Notes: generated by a model from the letters alone, not told the origin. A DNA stretch of 64,000 nt from Peribacillus muralis (GCF_001645685.2 NZ_CP017080.1:2594001-2658000), one strand, 5' to 3'. Positions 17,561 through 25,797 are shown, counted from the stretch's first letter. Numbers and translations: made by a program.

Positions 17561-18507
17561 GATTTATCCTCCTTCAATACTCGCGGCACTGCCGGTGGCA
17601 GCGTTTTTCCCATGAGTTCCCTTTTTTCTTCGAGCCAAGGGGGCAGCATTAATTTACTGCCCATCGTTTCTTTCGTTTCATCATGGGCGAAGCCGGGAGG
17701 GTCTGTGGCGACTTCAAAAAGCAAGCCCCCATCTTCCCGAAAATAAATGGCATCAAAGTATTGCCTGTCCTTAAATGGCGTCACCCCATAACCATAGCTA
17801 CCGATGTGCTCTCTCCATTCTTTATGATCATCAGAATCATTCGCACGCCATGCAAGATGATGAACCATCCCAACTCCCATTTTACCAGTTGGCAAAACCG
17901 TTTTCCTTACATCAATCAAATTACCGATGTCTGAAGTGGATTTGAAGCGGATGTAGTCCCCCTCTTCTCCCACTTTTTGCAGACCCAACACGTTCTCCAA
18001 TAATTCAATCGTTTTGGTGGGCTTTGCCGACAATAAAACGGCACCGCCGAATCCTTTGACAGCCTTATCAGAGGGAACTCCGCCAAAAGACCACTCGCTC
18101 CGTTTACCTTCTTTACGCTCAACAAGTTCAAGCCGCAAACCGTGTGAATCTTGAAATTCCATATAATCCTCGCCGAACCGGCTCGTTTTATCATAATCTA
18201 TATTGAATTTATCCAATCGCCCTTCCCAAAATTCCATCGAACCCTCCGGAACGACATAGGTTGTAGTCCCAACCTGACCAGAGCCGATTTGTCCTTTATA
18301 TGCCGCGGGCCAAGGAAAGAATGTGATGATCGAGCCTGGGGAACCCGACTCGTCTCCAAAATATAAATGATAAGTCCCTGGATCATCAAAATTGACGGTT
18401 TTTTTCACCATCCGTAATCCTAATATACCAGCATAAAAGTCAATATTCTCTTGGGGATCACCAACGATTGCAGTAATATGATGAATTCCAGCCGTTTGCT
18501 TAATCAT
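17557..18507 (-). CDS. Ring-cleaving dioxygenase, MhqE/MhqO type
   Basis: 316 aa made of two vicinal-oxygen-chelate modules (about 5-145 and 155-295). Metal-ligand candidates are His in GIHHITAI (N-terminal), His in MVHHLAWR (near 220) and Glu in LLFEVATD (near 275), as in glyoxalase-fold extradiol dioxygenases. Homologues MhqA, MhqE and MhqO of B. subtilis are induced by hydroquinones. Coupled to mhqD by a 4-nt overlap and 22 nt downstream of a paralogue. Ring-opening of thiol-reactive quinones or hydroquinones is the expected role. Confidence 0.85.
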   Translation of the reverse strand: MIKQTAGIHHITAIVGDPQENIDFYAGILGLRMVKKTVNFDDPGTYHLYFGDESGSPGSIITFFPWPAAYKGQIGSGQVGTTTYVVPEGSMEFWEGRLDKFNIDYDKTSRFGEDYMEFQDSHGLRLELVERKEGKRSEWSFGGVPSDKAVKGFGGAVLLSAKPTKTIELLENVLGLQKVGEEGDYIRFKSTSDIGNLIDVRKTVLPTGKMGVGMVHHLAWRANDSDDHKEWREHIGSYGYGVTPFKDRQYFDAIYFREDGGLLFEVATDPPGFAHDETKETMGSKLMLPPWLEEKRELMGKTLPPAVPRVLKEDKS

Positions 18508-18529
18508 GCCGATACCTTCCTTTCTATGA

Positions 18530-19507
18530 TCAATTAGTCGCCTTTGTATTCAACGGTTTTAGCTTTGATTCGATTTCCCTTCTTTTTGATTCCAAAAAGG
18601 GCGGTAAAGCCAGTGTTTCACCTAGGTGCTGCTCCGTTTCATCCGTTGCAAATCCTGGTCCATCGGTAGCCAGTTCAAACAAGATGCCATTCGGCTCTCT
18701 AAAATAAAGGGAGCGAAAATAGAAGCGGTCCACATATCCCGAATTCGCAAATTTGAATTCGTTCAATTTTTCTATCCAATTTCTTAATTCTTCTTCATTA
18801 TCGACCCTAAAAGCGACATGATGCACCCCACCCCTACCTAATCGCTCACGGGGGATATCCGTCCTTTCTTCAATATGGATTTCCGCTCCTGTTCCACCCT
18901 CACCTGTCTCGTAAACGCTAATTGGATTTTGTCCGCTTACAGGTGATGGATATGTGCCTGATTTCCTGAAACCGAGCAATTCAGTTAAAACTTCTTCTGT
19001 CCGTTCAATATTAGGTACGGTGAGTTTGATTGGTCCGAGCCCGAGAATGAAATGCTCTGGAGGCACAGGACTGCCCTCCCATGGAATTCCACCTTGAACG
19101 CCCCTATTTTCCTGGTCCGATACAAGTAGCAGCCTTTGACCTTCCGGATCCTTAAAGGACAAGACCCGTCTCTGAAAGCGGGTGGATACTTCATCATGAT
19201 CCACATCGTATTCGATAAAGCGTTTTTTCCAAAATTCGAGTGCTTGATCATTACTCACTCTTAAAGAAATTTCTGAAATGCTATTATTTCCTTCATGCGT
19301 CCGTGCAGCATGGGGAATTTCAAAAAACGTCAATTCGGTACCCGGCGATCCGATCTGATCACCATAAAATAAGTGATACACATTTATATCATCCTGATTC
19401 ACCGTTTTTTTAATTAATCTCATTCCCAACACTTTCGTGTAGAATTCAAAATTGTTTCCCGCTTTTGCTGTAAGTGCCGAAACATGGTGTAAACCTTTTA
19501 GTTTCAT
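18530..19507 (-). CDS. Ring-cleaving dioxygenase, MhqA/MhqO type (paralogue)
   Basis: 325 aa from the ATG at 19507 (AGGAGT 7 nt upstream; a GTG at 19516 overlaps that site). Two vicinal-oxygen-chelate modules with candidate ligands in GLHHVSAL, GGVHHVAFR and ILFELATDGPGF. Related to the next gene in the operon but longer in the second module. First gene of a minus-strand operon (two dioxygenases, mhqD, flavin reductase). An MhqR-like 18-bp inverted repeat (19572-19589) lies about 65 nt upstream. Confidence 0.85.
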   Translation of the reverse strand: MKLKGLHHVSALTAKAGNNFEFYTKVLGMRLIKKTVNQDDINVYHLFYGDQIGSPGTELTFFEIPHAARTHEGNNSISEISLRVSNDQALEFWKKRFIEYDVDHDEVSTRFQRRVLSFKDPEGQRLLLVSDQENRGVQGGIPWEGSPVPPEHFILGLGPIKLTVPNIERTEEVLTELLGFRKSGTYPSPVSGQNPISVYETGEGGTGAEIHIEERTDIPRERLGRGGVHHVAFRVDNEEELRNWIEKLNEFKFANSGYVDRFYFRSLYFREPNGILFELATDGPGFATDETEQHLGETLALPPFLESKRREIESKLKPLNTKATN

Positions 19508-19571
19508 CCGTAACACTCCTATCTTTTATTATCAATCTTTCCTTAACCAATAAAAATTAAAGCTGTCCTTT

Positions 19572-19589
19572 TATCTTTAATTCGAGATA
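19572..19589. promoter_or_regulatory. MhqR-like operator box 1
   Basis: TATCTTTAATTCGAGATA, an imperfect 9-9 inverted repeat of the kind bound by the MarR-type repressor MhqR in B. subtilis. It lies on the dioxygenase side of the divergent region and overlaps a possible minus-strand -10 (TAATAT with TTGAAG upstream). No mhqR gene is in the window. Confidence 0.65.
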
Positions 19590-19620
19590 TTATCCAAACG
19601 ATAAATACCTTCAATAAAAA

Positions 19621-19638
19621 TATCTTGATTTAAAGATA
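19621..19638. promoter_or_regulatory. MhqR-like operator box 2
   Basis: TATCTTGATTTAAAGATA, identical to box 1 at 14 of 18 positions, with centres 49 nt apart. It lies just upstream of the nitroreductase promoter. Confidence 0.65.
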
Positions 19639-19654
19639 ATTGACGGAAGTCCAT

Positions 19655-19683
19655 TTGTCAACCTTCCCTATCTTCCCTATCAT
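19655..19683 (+). promoter_or_regulatory. Promoter of nitroreductase gene
   Basis: TTGTCA (19655-19660) and TATCAT (19678-19683) with a 17-nt spacer, directly after MhqR-like box 2. Confidence 0.6.
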
Positions 19684-19738
19684 AAAAAAATGAATTCTGG
19701 TCAAAATAAGGTTGGTATAGATGATGGAGGTGTGCAAT

Positions 19739-20338
19739 TTGACTAAGGATTTCTATAACGCAATTGAAGATCGGCGCTCTTTTTATTCTCTTAGCAAGGA
19801 GAAGGTTGTCCCTCAAAATAGGATTAAAGAAGTGATCGACCATGCCGTTCAATATTCCCCTTCCGCCTTCAATTCCCAAAGCGCCAGACTGGTGGTATTA
19901 ACCGGTCAAAACCATGACCTGTTATGGGATATCACGAAAGAGACATTACGAAATGCAGCCGGTAAAAAGGAGAATGGCAAAACGGAGGATAAAATGCAAT
20001 CATTTAAAAATGGCTATGGTACCGTTTTATTTTTTGAAGATCAGGTCATTATAGAAGGACTTCAAGCACAATACAAAACATATTCCGATAACTTTCCCAT
20101 TTGGTCCAACCAAGCATCCGGCATTTTACAGTTTGTTGTGTGGACTTCATTGGAAATTGAAGGATTTGGTGCCAGCCTCCAGCATTATAACCCGTTAATT
20201 GACGAGGAAGTTAAAAAGACATGGGACATTCCCCCCCATTGGAAGCTCATTGCCCAGATGCCCTTCGGAAAGGCTACAGAGGGACCTGGAGATAAGGCCT
20301 TTGCCCCCATTGAGGAGCGAGTAAAGTATTTTCAATAA
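19739..20338 (+). CDS. Nitroreductase family protein (CinD/Frm2-like)
   Basis: 199 aa from the TTG at 19739, which has GGAGGT 7 nt upstream; an ATG at 19721 lies before that site. FMN-binding nitroreductase fold: RRSFYSL at the N-terminus (RRS FMN-phosphate contact) and SPSAFNSQSARLVVL, the signature of the CinD/Frm2/Hbn1 branch, then GFGASLQHYNPL. The branch reduces nitroaromatics and quinones with NAD(P)H. Divergent from the dioxygenase operon across two MhqR-like boxes, so both arms are probably induced together by quinones. Confidence 0.85.
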   Translation: MTKDFYNAIEDRRSFYSLSKEKVVPQNRIKEVIDHAVQYSPSAFNSQSARLVVLTGQNHDLLWDITKETLRNAAGKKENGKTEDKMQSFKNGYGTVLFFEDQVIIEGLQAQYKTYSDNFPIWSNQASGILQFVVWTSLEIEGFGASLQHYNPLIDEEVKKTWDIPPHWKLIAQMPFGKATEGPGDKAFAPIEERVKYFQ

Positions 20339-20460
20339 TGTTTTTGGGCTGGCTCGGTATATCGAGCCAGCCCATTAATATGTTGTCCACTAACAATCCG
20401 GGAATGATGCACAAGATTTTGGAAAATGACTTCTGTCCATGTTTTGTCCGATGCATCCAT
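20332..20460 (-). CDS. Possible small ORF downstream of phaC
   Basis: 42 codons starting ATG at 20460 with AGGGGGA at 6 nt. The product begins MDASDKTWTEVIFQ and has no recognised domain. Its 3' part runs through the hairpin at 20346-20373 and overlaps the end of the convergent nitroreductase gene by 7 nt. The good ribosome site is the main support; conservation is unknown. Confidence 0.35.
   Translation of the reverse strand: MDASDKTWTEVIFQNLVHHSRIVSGQHINGLARYTEPAQKHY
20346..20373. terminator. Hairpin between convergent genes
   Basis: Perfect 11-bp stem GGGCTGGCTCG / CGAGCCAGCCC with a 6-nt loop. T-tracts are poor, so efficiency is uncertain. Confidence 0.6.
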
Positions 20461-20482
20461 TTCAAATCCCCCTATACAAATC

Positions 20483-21535
20483 TTATTGGATGGGCGAAGA
20501 ACGCTTAGGCAGCCAATCCTTCAAATAAGATGGTAAACTCCCCTCATATTGCTTGGAAGCATGTCCACTTTTCAATACTTTATAAGTCTTATCATTACAT
20601 GTTAAGTGATCCATGACGGGATAAATCATTTCTTGTGGAACCAAACGATCATACTTGCTAGCAATGACCAATACATTGGCATCAATCTTCGCTAACTTCG
20701 CCTTTTTCCCCCGCACCTTAAATCCGCCATTAACCAAGCGATTTTTTATCAAAAGATCTTTGGTTATCTGTTTTGCTGCGGCTCCCGACAAGGGCACATG
20801 CCCATTAGTCCAGGCATTGAAACGACGCCAATTTTGTACATATTTCTCGTCATCGGCTTGATTCAATAAAGATAAATAAGGTGTAAAATAGACGGGAGAG
20901 GTAATTAAACGAATTCCATATTTAACCGCACTGGCCGGAATCGTCTGATAAATATCAATCGTCTCGTCGAAGTTCGCTGTGCCTTTTTTCATGGCTTCCT
21001 GCCACTGATCAAAAAATTGTGAGGTGCTGAAATCGATAGGGGTGACGGAGAGGATTAAATTCTTGATCGGCTCATCTGCAATGGCTGCATAAATGGCTGC
21101 TATCGTGCCACCGAGACAAAACCCCATGACGGTAATTTCAGATGCTCCAGAATGGCGCAAAGCACGCTTTACCCCGTTTTGAATATAATCGACGATATAA
21201 TCTTCTATCGATATTTCGCCATCCTCAAAGCCCGGACTTCCGAAATCAAGCAAATACACATCGAACCCTTCATTAACGAAAGACTCTATTAAGCTATTTC
21301 CCGGAGACAGATCAAGAATCATGGGAGTATTAATAAGTGAATAAATGAGAAAAACCGGCACATCATATTTTTTTTGTACCGAAGGGTAGTGCCACAAAGT
21401 GGATTTATTTTTTTTCCACACGGGGATTTTCGGTGTTAGTCCCATTTCAGGCATAGGCTGATTGGGAATATCCAAGAAGTGCTTCCATTTAGGCTCTTGC
21501 CTTGCTTTATTTCCTGGCACTTTCCGTTTAGACAT
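20483..21535 (-). CDS. phaC: Class IV poly(3-hydroxyalkanoate) synthase subunit PhaC
   Basis: 350 aa from the ATG at 21535 (AGAGGAA 5 nt upstream). Polymerises 3-hydroxyacyl-CoA into PHA on granules, working with PhaR. Alpha/beta hydrolase fold with the lipase-like box GFCLGG containing catalytic Cys140, Asp in KYDRLVP and His in SGHAS near the C-terminus. Size fits class III/IV synthases (about 360 aa). It overlaps phaR by 8 nt. The operon is SDR-phaR-phaC, as in Bacillus, but no phasin (phaP) or phaQ lies upstream in the window. Confidence 0.92.
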   Translation of the reverse strand: MSKRKVPGNKARQEPKWKHFLDIPNQPMPEMGLTPKIPVWKKNKSTLWHYPSVQKKYDVPVFLIYSLINTPMILDLSPGNSLIESFVNEGFDVYLLDFGSPGFEDGEISIEDYIVDYIQNGVKRALRHSGASEITVMGFCLGGTIAAIYAAIADEPIKNLILSVTPIDFSTSQFFDQWQEAMKKGTANFDETIDIYQTIPASAVKYGIRLITSPVYFTPYLSLLNQADDEKYVQNWRRFNAWTNGHVPLSGAAAKQITKDLLIKNRLVNGGFKVRGKKAKLAKIDANVLVIASKYDRLVPQEMIYPVMDHLTCNDKTYKVLKSGHASKQYEGSLPSYLKDWLPKRSSPIQ

Positions 21536-21992
21536 TAGTATTCCTCTGTCCATCGCCATCAGATAACTTTGCACTTAACAATAAGGATTCATTGATGAAG
21601 TCCGAAACCCTTTTTTTTCTTCCATCCTTTTCAGTGGAGCTGCCTCTTGATTTCTTTTTCGCTCCTCGTGAAGAACCCCCACTTTTCACAATCCTGTTCT
21701 TTTCTGGGCTTGAAAGTATTTCTTCTAACCTATCAATTTTTTCTTCTAGCTGGATGACCAATTTTGCAACAGTTGCCACGTCTTTTTTTGTTGGATAATT
21801 CATGATGATTGACATTCTTTCTGAGGCTTCCTGCATCCTATTTATTTTTGGAACCTGCAGCTGTGCGTTTTCGCTTACGGATTCCAATAATGCGCGATTA
21901 TTCAGCAAACCTTGAATTTGACTATTCAGCTCTTGCTCTTTTTGGGAACCAAGCAATTTCATCCCTTTATAAAAATCTGTCTTTTTCGCCAT
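21528..21992 (-). CDS. phaR: PHA synthase subunit PhaR (class IV)
   Basis: 154 aa. Helical and charged, with a coiled-coil-like stretch (KLVIQLEEKIDRLEEIL, about 78-94) and a lysine/serine-rich C-terminal linker. It is required for PhaC activity in Bacillus class IV synthases. Placement directly upstream of phaC with an 8-nt overlap supports the call. AAGGGA precedes the ATG by about 8 nt. No enzymatic motif is expected. Confidence 0.9.
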   Translation of the reverse strand: MAKKTDFYKGMKLLGSQKEQELNSQIQGLLNNRALLESVSENAQLQVPKINRMQEASERMSIIMNYPTKKDVATVAKLVIQLEEKIDRLEEILSSPEKNRIVKSGGSSRGAKKKSRGSSTEKDGRKKRVSDFINESLLLSAKLSDGDGQRNTNV

Positions 21993-22015
21993 ATAGATCT
22001 TCCCTTCTTGTTTGT

Positions 22016-22795
22016 TTACACTAATGCCGATATTCCCCCATCCAAGATCAACACATGTCCAACCATATAATCGGAAGCCTGTGAAGCCAAAAAAATGGCT
22101 GCACCCTTCAAATCAGTTTCATTCCCAAATCTGCGGGCAGGTGTTTTACCTAGGATGTCATAATTGGATTTTTCAAGAATTTTCTTTGTGATTTTGGTTG
22201 GAAAAAAGCCTGGTGCTATCGCATTGACTTGGATATTATATCTAGCGAGCTTTACTCCCAAGTCCTTGGTCATCGTTATGACAGCACCTTTACTCGTATT
22301 ATAAGCAATGGTATCCAACAGTTCCGGAAAAGTGCCGCCAAGACCTGAAACGGATGCAATATTGATGATTTTCCCGGAATTTTGCTGTATCATGACCCTT
22401 GCAACGGCCTGTGAAAACAAGAATGTCCCTGTAACATTGACATTCAACACTTTCTCCCATTTTTCCTTTGGAAGATCCACCAACGGGCCAGACCAGGAAG
22501 TCCCGCTATTATTGACCAAAATATCGATAGTGCCGAATTGAGCAACCGTTTCGTGTACAACAAGATCAACGTCACTCTCATTGGTGATGTCACATTCAAA
22601 AGCAATTGCTTTCACACCCAGTGCTTGCAGCTCCTCACATACCTCATTGCATGCCGAGAGATTGCGCGATGCAATGACGACATTAGCCCCAGCCTCTCCC
22701 AATGCCATGGCGATCTGTTTGCCTAAACCTCTTCCGCCTCCGGTAACAATAGCCGTTTTATTCGTTAAATCGAACATATTACTCAATGTAGTCAA
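22016..22795 (-). CDS. SDR oxidoreductase in pha operon
   Basis: 259 aa from a TTG at 22795, which has AAAGGG 8 nt upstream; an ATG at 22816 lacks one. TGGGRGLG near residue 19, NNSGT near 98, Ser of NIASVSG and Y-x3-K (AYNTSKGA) make a complete classical SDR. It lies 23 nt upstream of phaR, where PhaB (acetoacetyl-CoA reductase) is usual. The text (FDLTNKTAIVTGGGRGLGKQ) looks closer to gluconate-5-dehydrogenase/FabG-like SDRs than to PhaB. A 3-ketoacyl-CoA reductase role is inferred from position only. Confidence 0.75.
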   Translation of the reverse strand: MTTLSNMFDLTNKTAIVTGGGRGLGKQIAMALGEAGANVVIASRNLSACNEVCEELQALGVKAIAFECDITNESDVDLVVHETVAQFGTIDILVNNSGTSWSGPLVDLPKEKWEKVLNVNVTGTFLFSQAVARVMIQQNSGKIINIASVSGLGGTFPELLDTIAYNTSKGAVITMTKDLGVKLARYNIQVNAIAPGFFPTKITKKILEKSNYDILGKTPARRFGNETDLKGAAIFLASQASDYMVGHVLILDGGISALV

Positions 22796-23024
22796 CTTTT
22801 CAGCCCTTTCTGTCATGAATTATGATGAAGATAAACCATCTATATCATTATAGAAAAGCCCAACCGATAATGTGCTTAAAATAGCCTAATGCCTTAGCCT
22901 TTTGTTTTACTAGCCCATATCCTTCGGATGACTAACTTTTAGCTACGCCCTTATGGTTCAAAGCAAAATCACATACTTAATCATCGTTATCGTTTAAACT
23001 AAAGAACATGAAGGAGGTTTTACC

Positions 23025-23480
23025 ATGACGATGCATCATTTTCATTTAACGGCCTCATGGCCTGGCGGCAGGAACGATATTGGCACAATCCAATCGGGTA
23101 ATCTTCAGACCGAGATAAGCATCCCTACAGATATGGAAGGACCCGGAATAGGTACTAATCCCGATGAAATGCTGCTTGGAGCTGCCTCGACCTGCTATAT
23201 CATCACCTTGGCAGCGATGCTGGAAAGAAGCTCCATCAAAAAGGCAAGCTTGACCATGCAATCCGAGGCTTTGGTAGATGTTACGAAGGGTGTATTCACC
23301 TATAAAAAAATCATTCATCGCCCGACACTGGTATTGGCACCCGACACCTCCGAGCAAGTGGCCGAAAAAGCGAGGAAGCTTGTTGAAAAAGCTGAATCTT
23401 CCTGTATGATATCCAGGGCGATCAAAGGTAATGTAGCTGTGGAATTGGATGCAACCATTTCCATCACACAGCAATCCTGA
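23025..23480 (+). CDS. OsmC/Ohr-family peroxiredoxin-like protein
   Basis: 151 aa. OsmC fold with the two reactive cysteines in STCYIITLAAML (near 64) and SSCMISRA (near 128), and the GTNPDEMLLGA helix start. Reduces organic peroxides through the Cys pair; of the YmaD/SACOL1771-like branch rather than classic Ohr. AAGGAGG precedes the ATG. Monocistronic, convergent with the YkuS-like gene over a shared terminator. Confidence 0.85.
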   Translation: MTMHHFHLTASWPGGRNDIGTIQSGNLQTEISIPTDMEGPGIGTNPDEMLLGAASTCYIITLAAMLERSSIKKASLTMQSEALVDVTKGVFTYKKIIHRPTLVLAPDTSEQVAEKARKLVEKAESSCMISRAIKGNVAVELDATISITQQS

Positions 23481-23489
23481 ACAAAAAAA

Positions 23490-23524
23490 TGCCTAACCTC
23501 GCTAAGGGGTTAGGCACTTTTTTT
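23490..23524. terminator. Bidirectional terminator
   Basis: Stem TGCCTAACC / GGTTAGGCA, with T7 downstream and A7 upstream. It serves the OsmC gene (+) and the YkuS-like gene (-). Confidence 0.85.
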
Positions 23525-23527
23525 CGA

Positions 23528-23779
23528 CTATTGAATAGCGTTCAGTTTGTTTTCGACCTCACGGCACACTTGGTCAGCCGTTAAACCATTCGCTTCAATG
23601 ATGGACGCTTTCAATGAAGTATCGCTTATTCCCATCACATTACTTTCCAATCCTGTTACTACACAACAATCCAGGTTTTTTGCGTCAGCTTCTTGTTTAA
23701 TCTCAACTACATCAAATCCTTTTTCACGAAGTGCTTCCTGAATGTTCGTTAATGAATCTTCCACACCGATTTTTGACAT
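23528..23779 (-). CDS. YkuS-like UPF0180 protein
   Basis: 83 aa from the ATG at 23779, with AGGAGGT 8 nt upstream; a GTG two codons earlier overlaps that spacer. MSKIGVEDSLTNIQEALREKGFDVV is the UPF0180 (YkuS) signature, a small conserved Bacillus family of unknown function. A Cys pair (DCCVVTG) is typical. Monocistronic. Confidence 0.8.
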   Translation of the reverse strand: MSKIGVEDSLTNIQEALREKGFDVVEIKQEADAKNLDCCVVTGLESNVMGISDTSLKASIIEANGLTADQVCREVENKLNAIQ

Positions 23780-23877
23780 GAACACACACCTCCTCTACTT
23801 GCTAACCTGTCCTTTTTCGCTTCAATATATGTATAGGGTGCAAAGGAAATAGGGAAAGTAATATGGAGGTGATGAAC

Positions 23878-24012
23878 ATGAATGGAAAAAACAAAAAAGA
23901 TGCCACACAAACTCGTTTAGGCTCTTCTCAAATAGAGGGACAAGGAACCACTACGAAAGAAACCGGGTCCTTCACTCAGCCATCTTCCCTTAAAAAGCAA
24001 AAGCGTACTTGA
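23878..24012 (+). CDS. Small hydrophilic protein, YuzL-like
   Basis: 44 aa with no hydrophobic segment, Gln/Thr/Lys-rich. The GSSQIEGQGTTTKETG core resembles the YuzL family of small Bacillus proteins, often grouped with spore proteins. GGAGGTGATG, close to a perfect ribosome site, precedes the ATG, and a 12-bp terminator follows. Family placement rests on a short motif. Confidence 0.6.
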   Translation: MNGKNKKDATQTRLGSSQIEGQGTTTKETGSFTQPSSLKKQKRT

Positions 24013-24036
24013 CAAAACTAAAAATCCACGCTTTAC

Positions 24037-24066
24037 GAAAACGCTTGGTTCTCTCCAAGCGTTTTC
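24037..24066 (+). terminator. Terminator of YuzL-like gene
   Basis: Perfect 12-bp stem GAAAACGCTTGG / CCAAGCGTTTTC. Confidence 0.75.
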
Positions 24067-24142
24067 CTGTTTCACTTTTGATGGCCTGTCGTTTTTCGTT
24101 TTTAAATTTCTTCTTGAATGATTAAATCACTCCATTCACCCC

Positions 24143-24167
24143 GAGCAGCGGCTCCTGCTCTTTTTTT
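24143..24167 (+). terminator. Second terminator-like hairpin
   Basis: GAGCAG / CTGCTC with T7 tail. No gene was seen between it and the previous terminator. Confidence 0.6.
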
Positions 24168-24317
24168 GCTATATCGATAGCATCACATTCAAATAAAACT
24201 AGCCTTTGAATATTATCCAAAGCGGCTTTTTCATTCCGTTTTTCTTCTGTACACCCGAAGAATTTTGATGAATACACCGCATCATTTCATGCAAAAATAT
24301 CAATGGAGGTGGTTTTC

Positions 24318-24509
24318 ATGGAAAATAAGAAACCAGGGAATAAGAAAATTCCGGATTTTAAAGAAATGAATGACCGAATCTTCAGGGAGGCATCCCAAAG
24401 TCCCCGTCTAGTCATCGGAACAAATCTGGATGCCAAGAACGTAAAGGACGGCAACCCTTACACAGGCAGGGTGAACAGCGAAGGATTTGAAGATTATTTT
24501 GAAGAATGA
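24318..24509 (+). CDS. Small charged protein, unknown
   Basis: 63 aa from the ATG at 24318, with GGAGGT 7-8 nt upstream. Lys-rich N-terminus, acidic C-terminus (GFEDYFEE), no Cys, no membrane segment. The middle has SPRLVIGTNLDAKNV. A clear terminator follows. No family recognised; the strong translation signals and isolated transcription unit argue it is real. Confidence 0.65.
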   Translation: MENKKPGNKKIPDFKEMNDRIFREASQSPRLVIGTNLDAKNVKDGNPYTGRVNSEGFEDYFEE

Positions 24510-24511
24510 AA

Positions 24512-24534
24512 AAACCGGCTTAAAAAGCCGGTTT
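24512..24534. terminator. Bidirectional terminator
   Basis: 10-bp stem AAACCGGCTT / AAGCCGGTTT, shared by the small gene (+) and corA (-). Confidence 0.75.
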
Positions 24535-24537
24535 ACC

Positions 24538-25476
24538 TTAAAAGTATTTCTTCTTCCAAAAAATGAAGGCTGTCGTACCAGCTAAAGTGATGGCAACAAG
24601 TAAAGTGAAGATAAAAGCATACGAATTGTGCTCAAACGGAAGCTTCACATTCATACCGTAAAAACTTGCCACCATCGTCGGGAGCGTTAAAATGATGGTC
24701 ACGGAAGTTAAAAACTTCATGGCATTATTGACATTATTGGATATGATTGAAGCGAATGCATCCATCATCCCACTCAGGATGGAAAGATACACCTCTGCCA
24801 TTTCAATTGCCTGCGCGTTTTCGATGATTACGTCTTCAAGCAATTCCTTGTCTTCTTCATACATTTTCAAATAATTAAAGCGAAGGATCTTATCAAGCAC
24901 GACACGGTTGGATTTTAAAGATGTCGTGAAATATACAAGACTTTTTTCCAAAGCGAGAAAGGTATATAGCTCTTTATTTTTCATTGACTGGTGCAATTCC
25001 CTTTCGGCTTCATTGGTCATTTTATTAATCTGTTTCAAGTAACGTAAATAATAGGATGAAATTTCAAATAATAATTGCAAGGCAAACCTTGTCTTTTTGT
25101 TCGTGAAAAAACCTTTAATTTTATTATTTTTAAAATTCGCCAATATGGGTGATTCCTTCAAAGATACGGTAATAAAACAATCTTTGGTAAAAATCATCCC
25201 AATCGGGATTGTTTCAAAAATGGGCAAGTTGGCTTCGTCCCGTGTCAAATATGGGAAATCGACAATGATCAACACATTGTCATCTTCTTTTTCAATCCTT
25301 GGCCTTTCCTCATCATCCAGAGGATCTTTCATGAAATTGATGGGTAGCTTCAAGGTGTTGCAAATATGTTCAATCTCGGTTTCTGTGGGTGCGACAATAT
25401 TCACCCATGAACCTTTTGTCATCTCCTCCATATTGTTCAAGAGACGATTTTCATTCGTTTTGTAGATTTCAATCAT
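24538..25476 (-). CDS. corA: CorA-family divalent metal transporter
   Basis: 312 aa. A large cytoplasmic N-terminal domain ends in two membrane helices at the C-terminus (about 252-272 and 285-305), with the GMN selectivity motif in SFYGMNVKLP between them. Forms pentameric Mg2+/Co2+ channels. B. subtilis YfjQ is the closest type by length. AGGAGG precedes the ATG. A small ORF (25507-25617) ends 30 nt upstream on the same strand. Confidence 0.92.
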   Translation of the reverse strand: MIEIYKTNENRLLNNMEEMTKGSWVNIVAPTETEIEHICNTLKLPINFMKDPLDDEERPRIEKEDDNVLIIVDFPYLTRDEANLPIFETIPIGMIFTKDCFITVSLKESPILANFKNNKIKGFFTNKKTRFALQLLFEISSYYLRYLKQINKMTNEAERELHQSMKNKELYTFLALEKSLVYFTTSLKSNRVVLDKILRFNYLKMYEEDKELLEDVIIENAQAIEMAEVYLSILSGMMDAFASIISNNVNNAMKFLTSVTIILTLPTMVASFYGMNVKLPFEHNSYAFIFTLLVAITLAGTTAFIFWKKKYF

Positions 25477-25506
25477 TCGTTGACCTCCTCTTTATTAGAG
25501 GAAGCC

Positions 25507-25617
25507 CTATTTACCTTCTTCGAGCAGATACTCAGGAAGAATAACAGTCTCGACTTCAAGCATCATATTGGCTTCCTCTTGCTTTCTGGGTTCAGGATCA
25601 TAAGAACTGCTGTTCAC
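25507..25617 (-). CDS. Candidate small ORF upstream of corA
   Basis: 36 codons, GTG start at 25617 with AAAGGAA about 10 nt upstream. The product is acidic (contains EEANMMLEVETVILPEYLL) with no known domain. It ends 30 nt before corA, and CCTCT/AGAGG pairing between its stop and corA could mask the corA ribosome site. It may be a leader peptide or an independent small protein. Confidence 0.42.
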   Translation of the reverse strand: MNSSSYDPEPRKQEEANMMLEVETVILPEYLLEEGK

Positions 25618-25761
25618 TCGTATCCACTTCCTTTCGATTCTTTTATCTTAATCCTTATTCATTTAAAGCACAATAACGAATTTCCATCTCGATTCCCTTA
25701 TTTGAAATTCACAATTATCTGATTCCTGGTAAACCATTGTGATTTTATTTTTTCATGAAAA

Positions 25762-25788
25762 AATCGCTTGGGGAATTCCCAAGCGATT
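25762..25788 (-). terminator. Terminator of stress-type small gene
   Basis: 11-bp stem AATCGCTTGGG / CCCAAGCGATT, followed on the minus strand by TTTTTT. Confidence 0.85.
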
Positions 25789-25797
25789 GACACTGCA

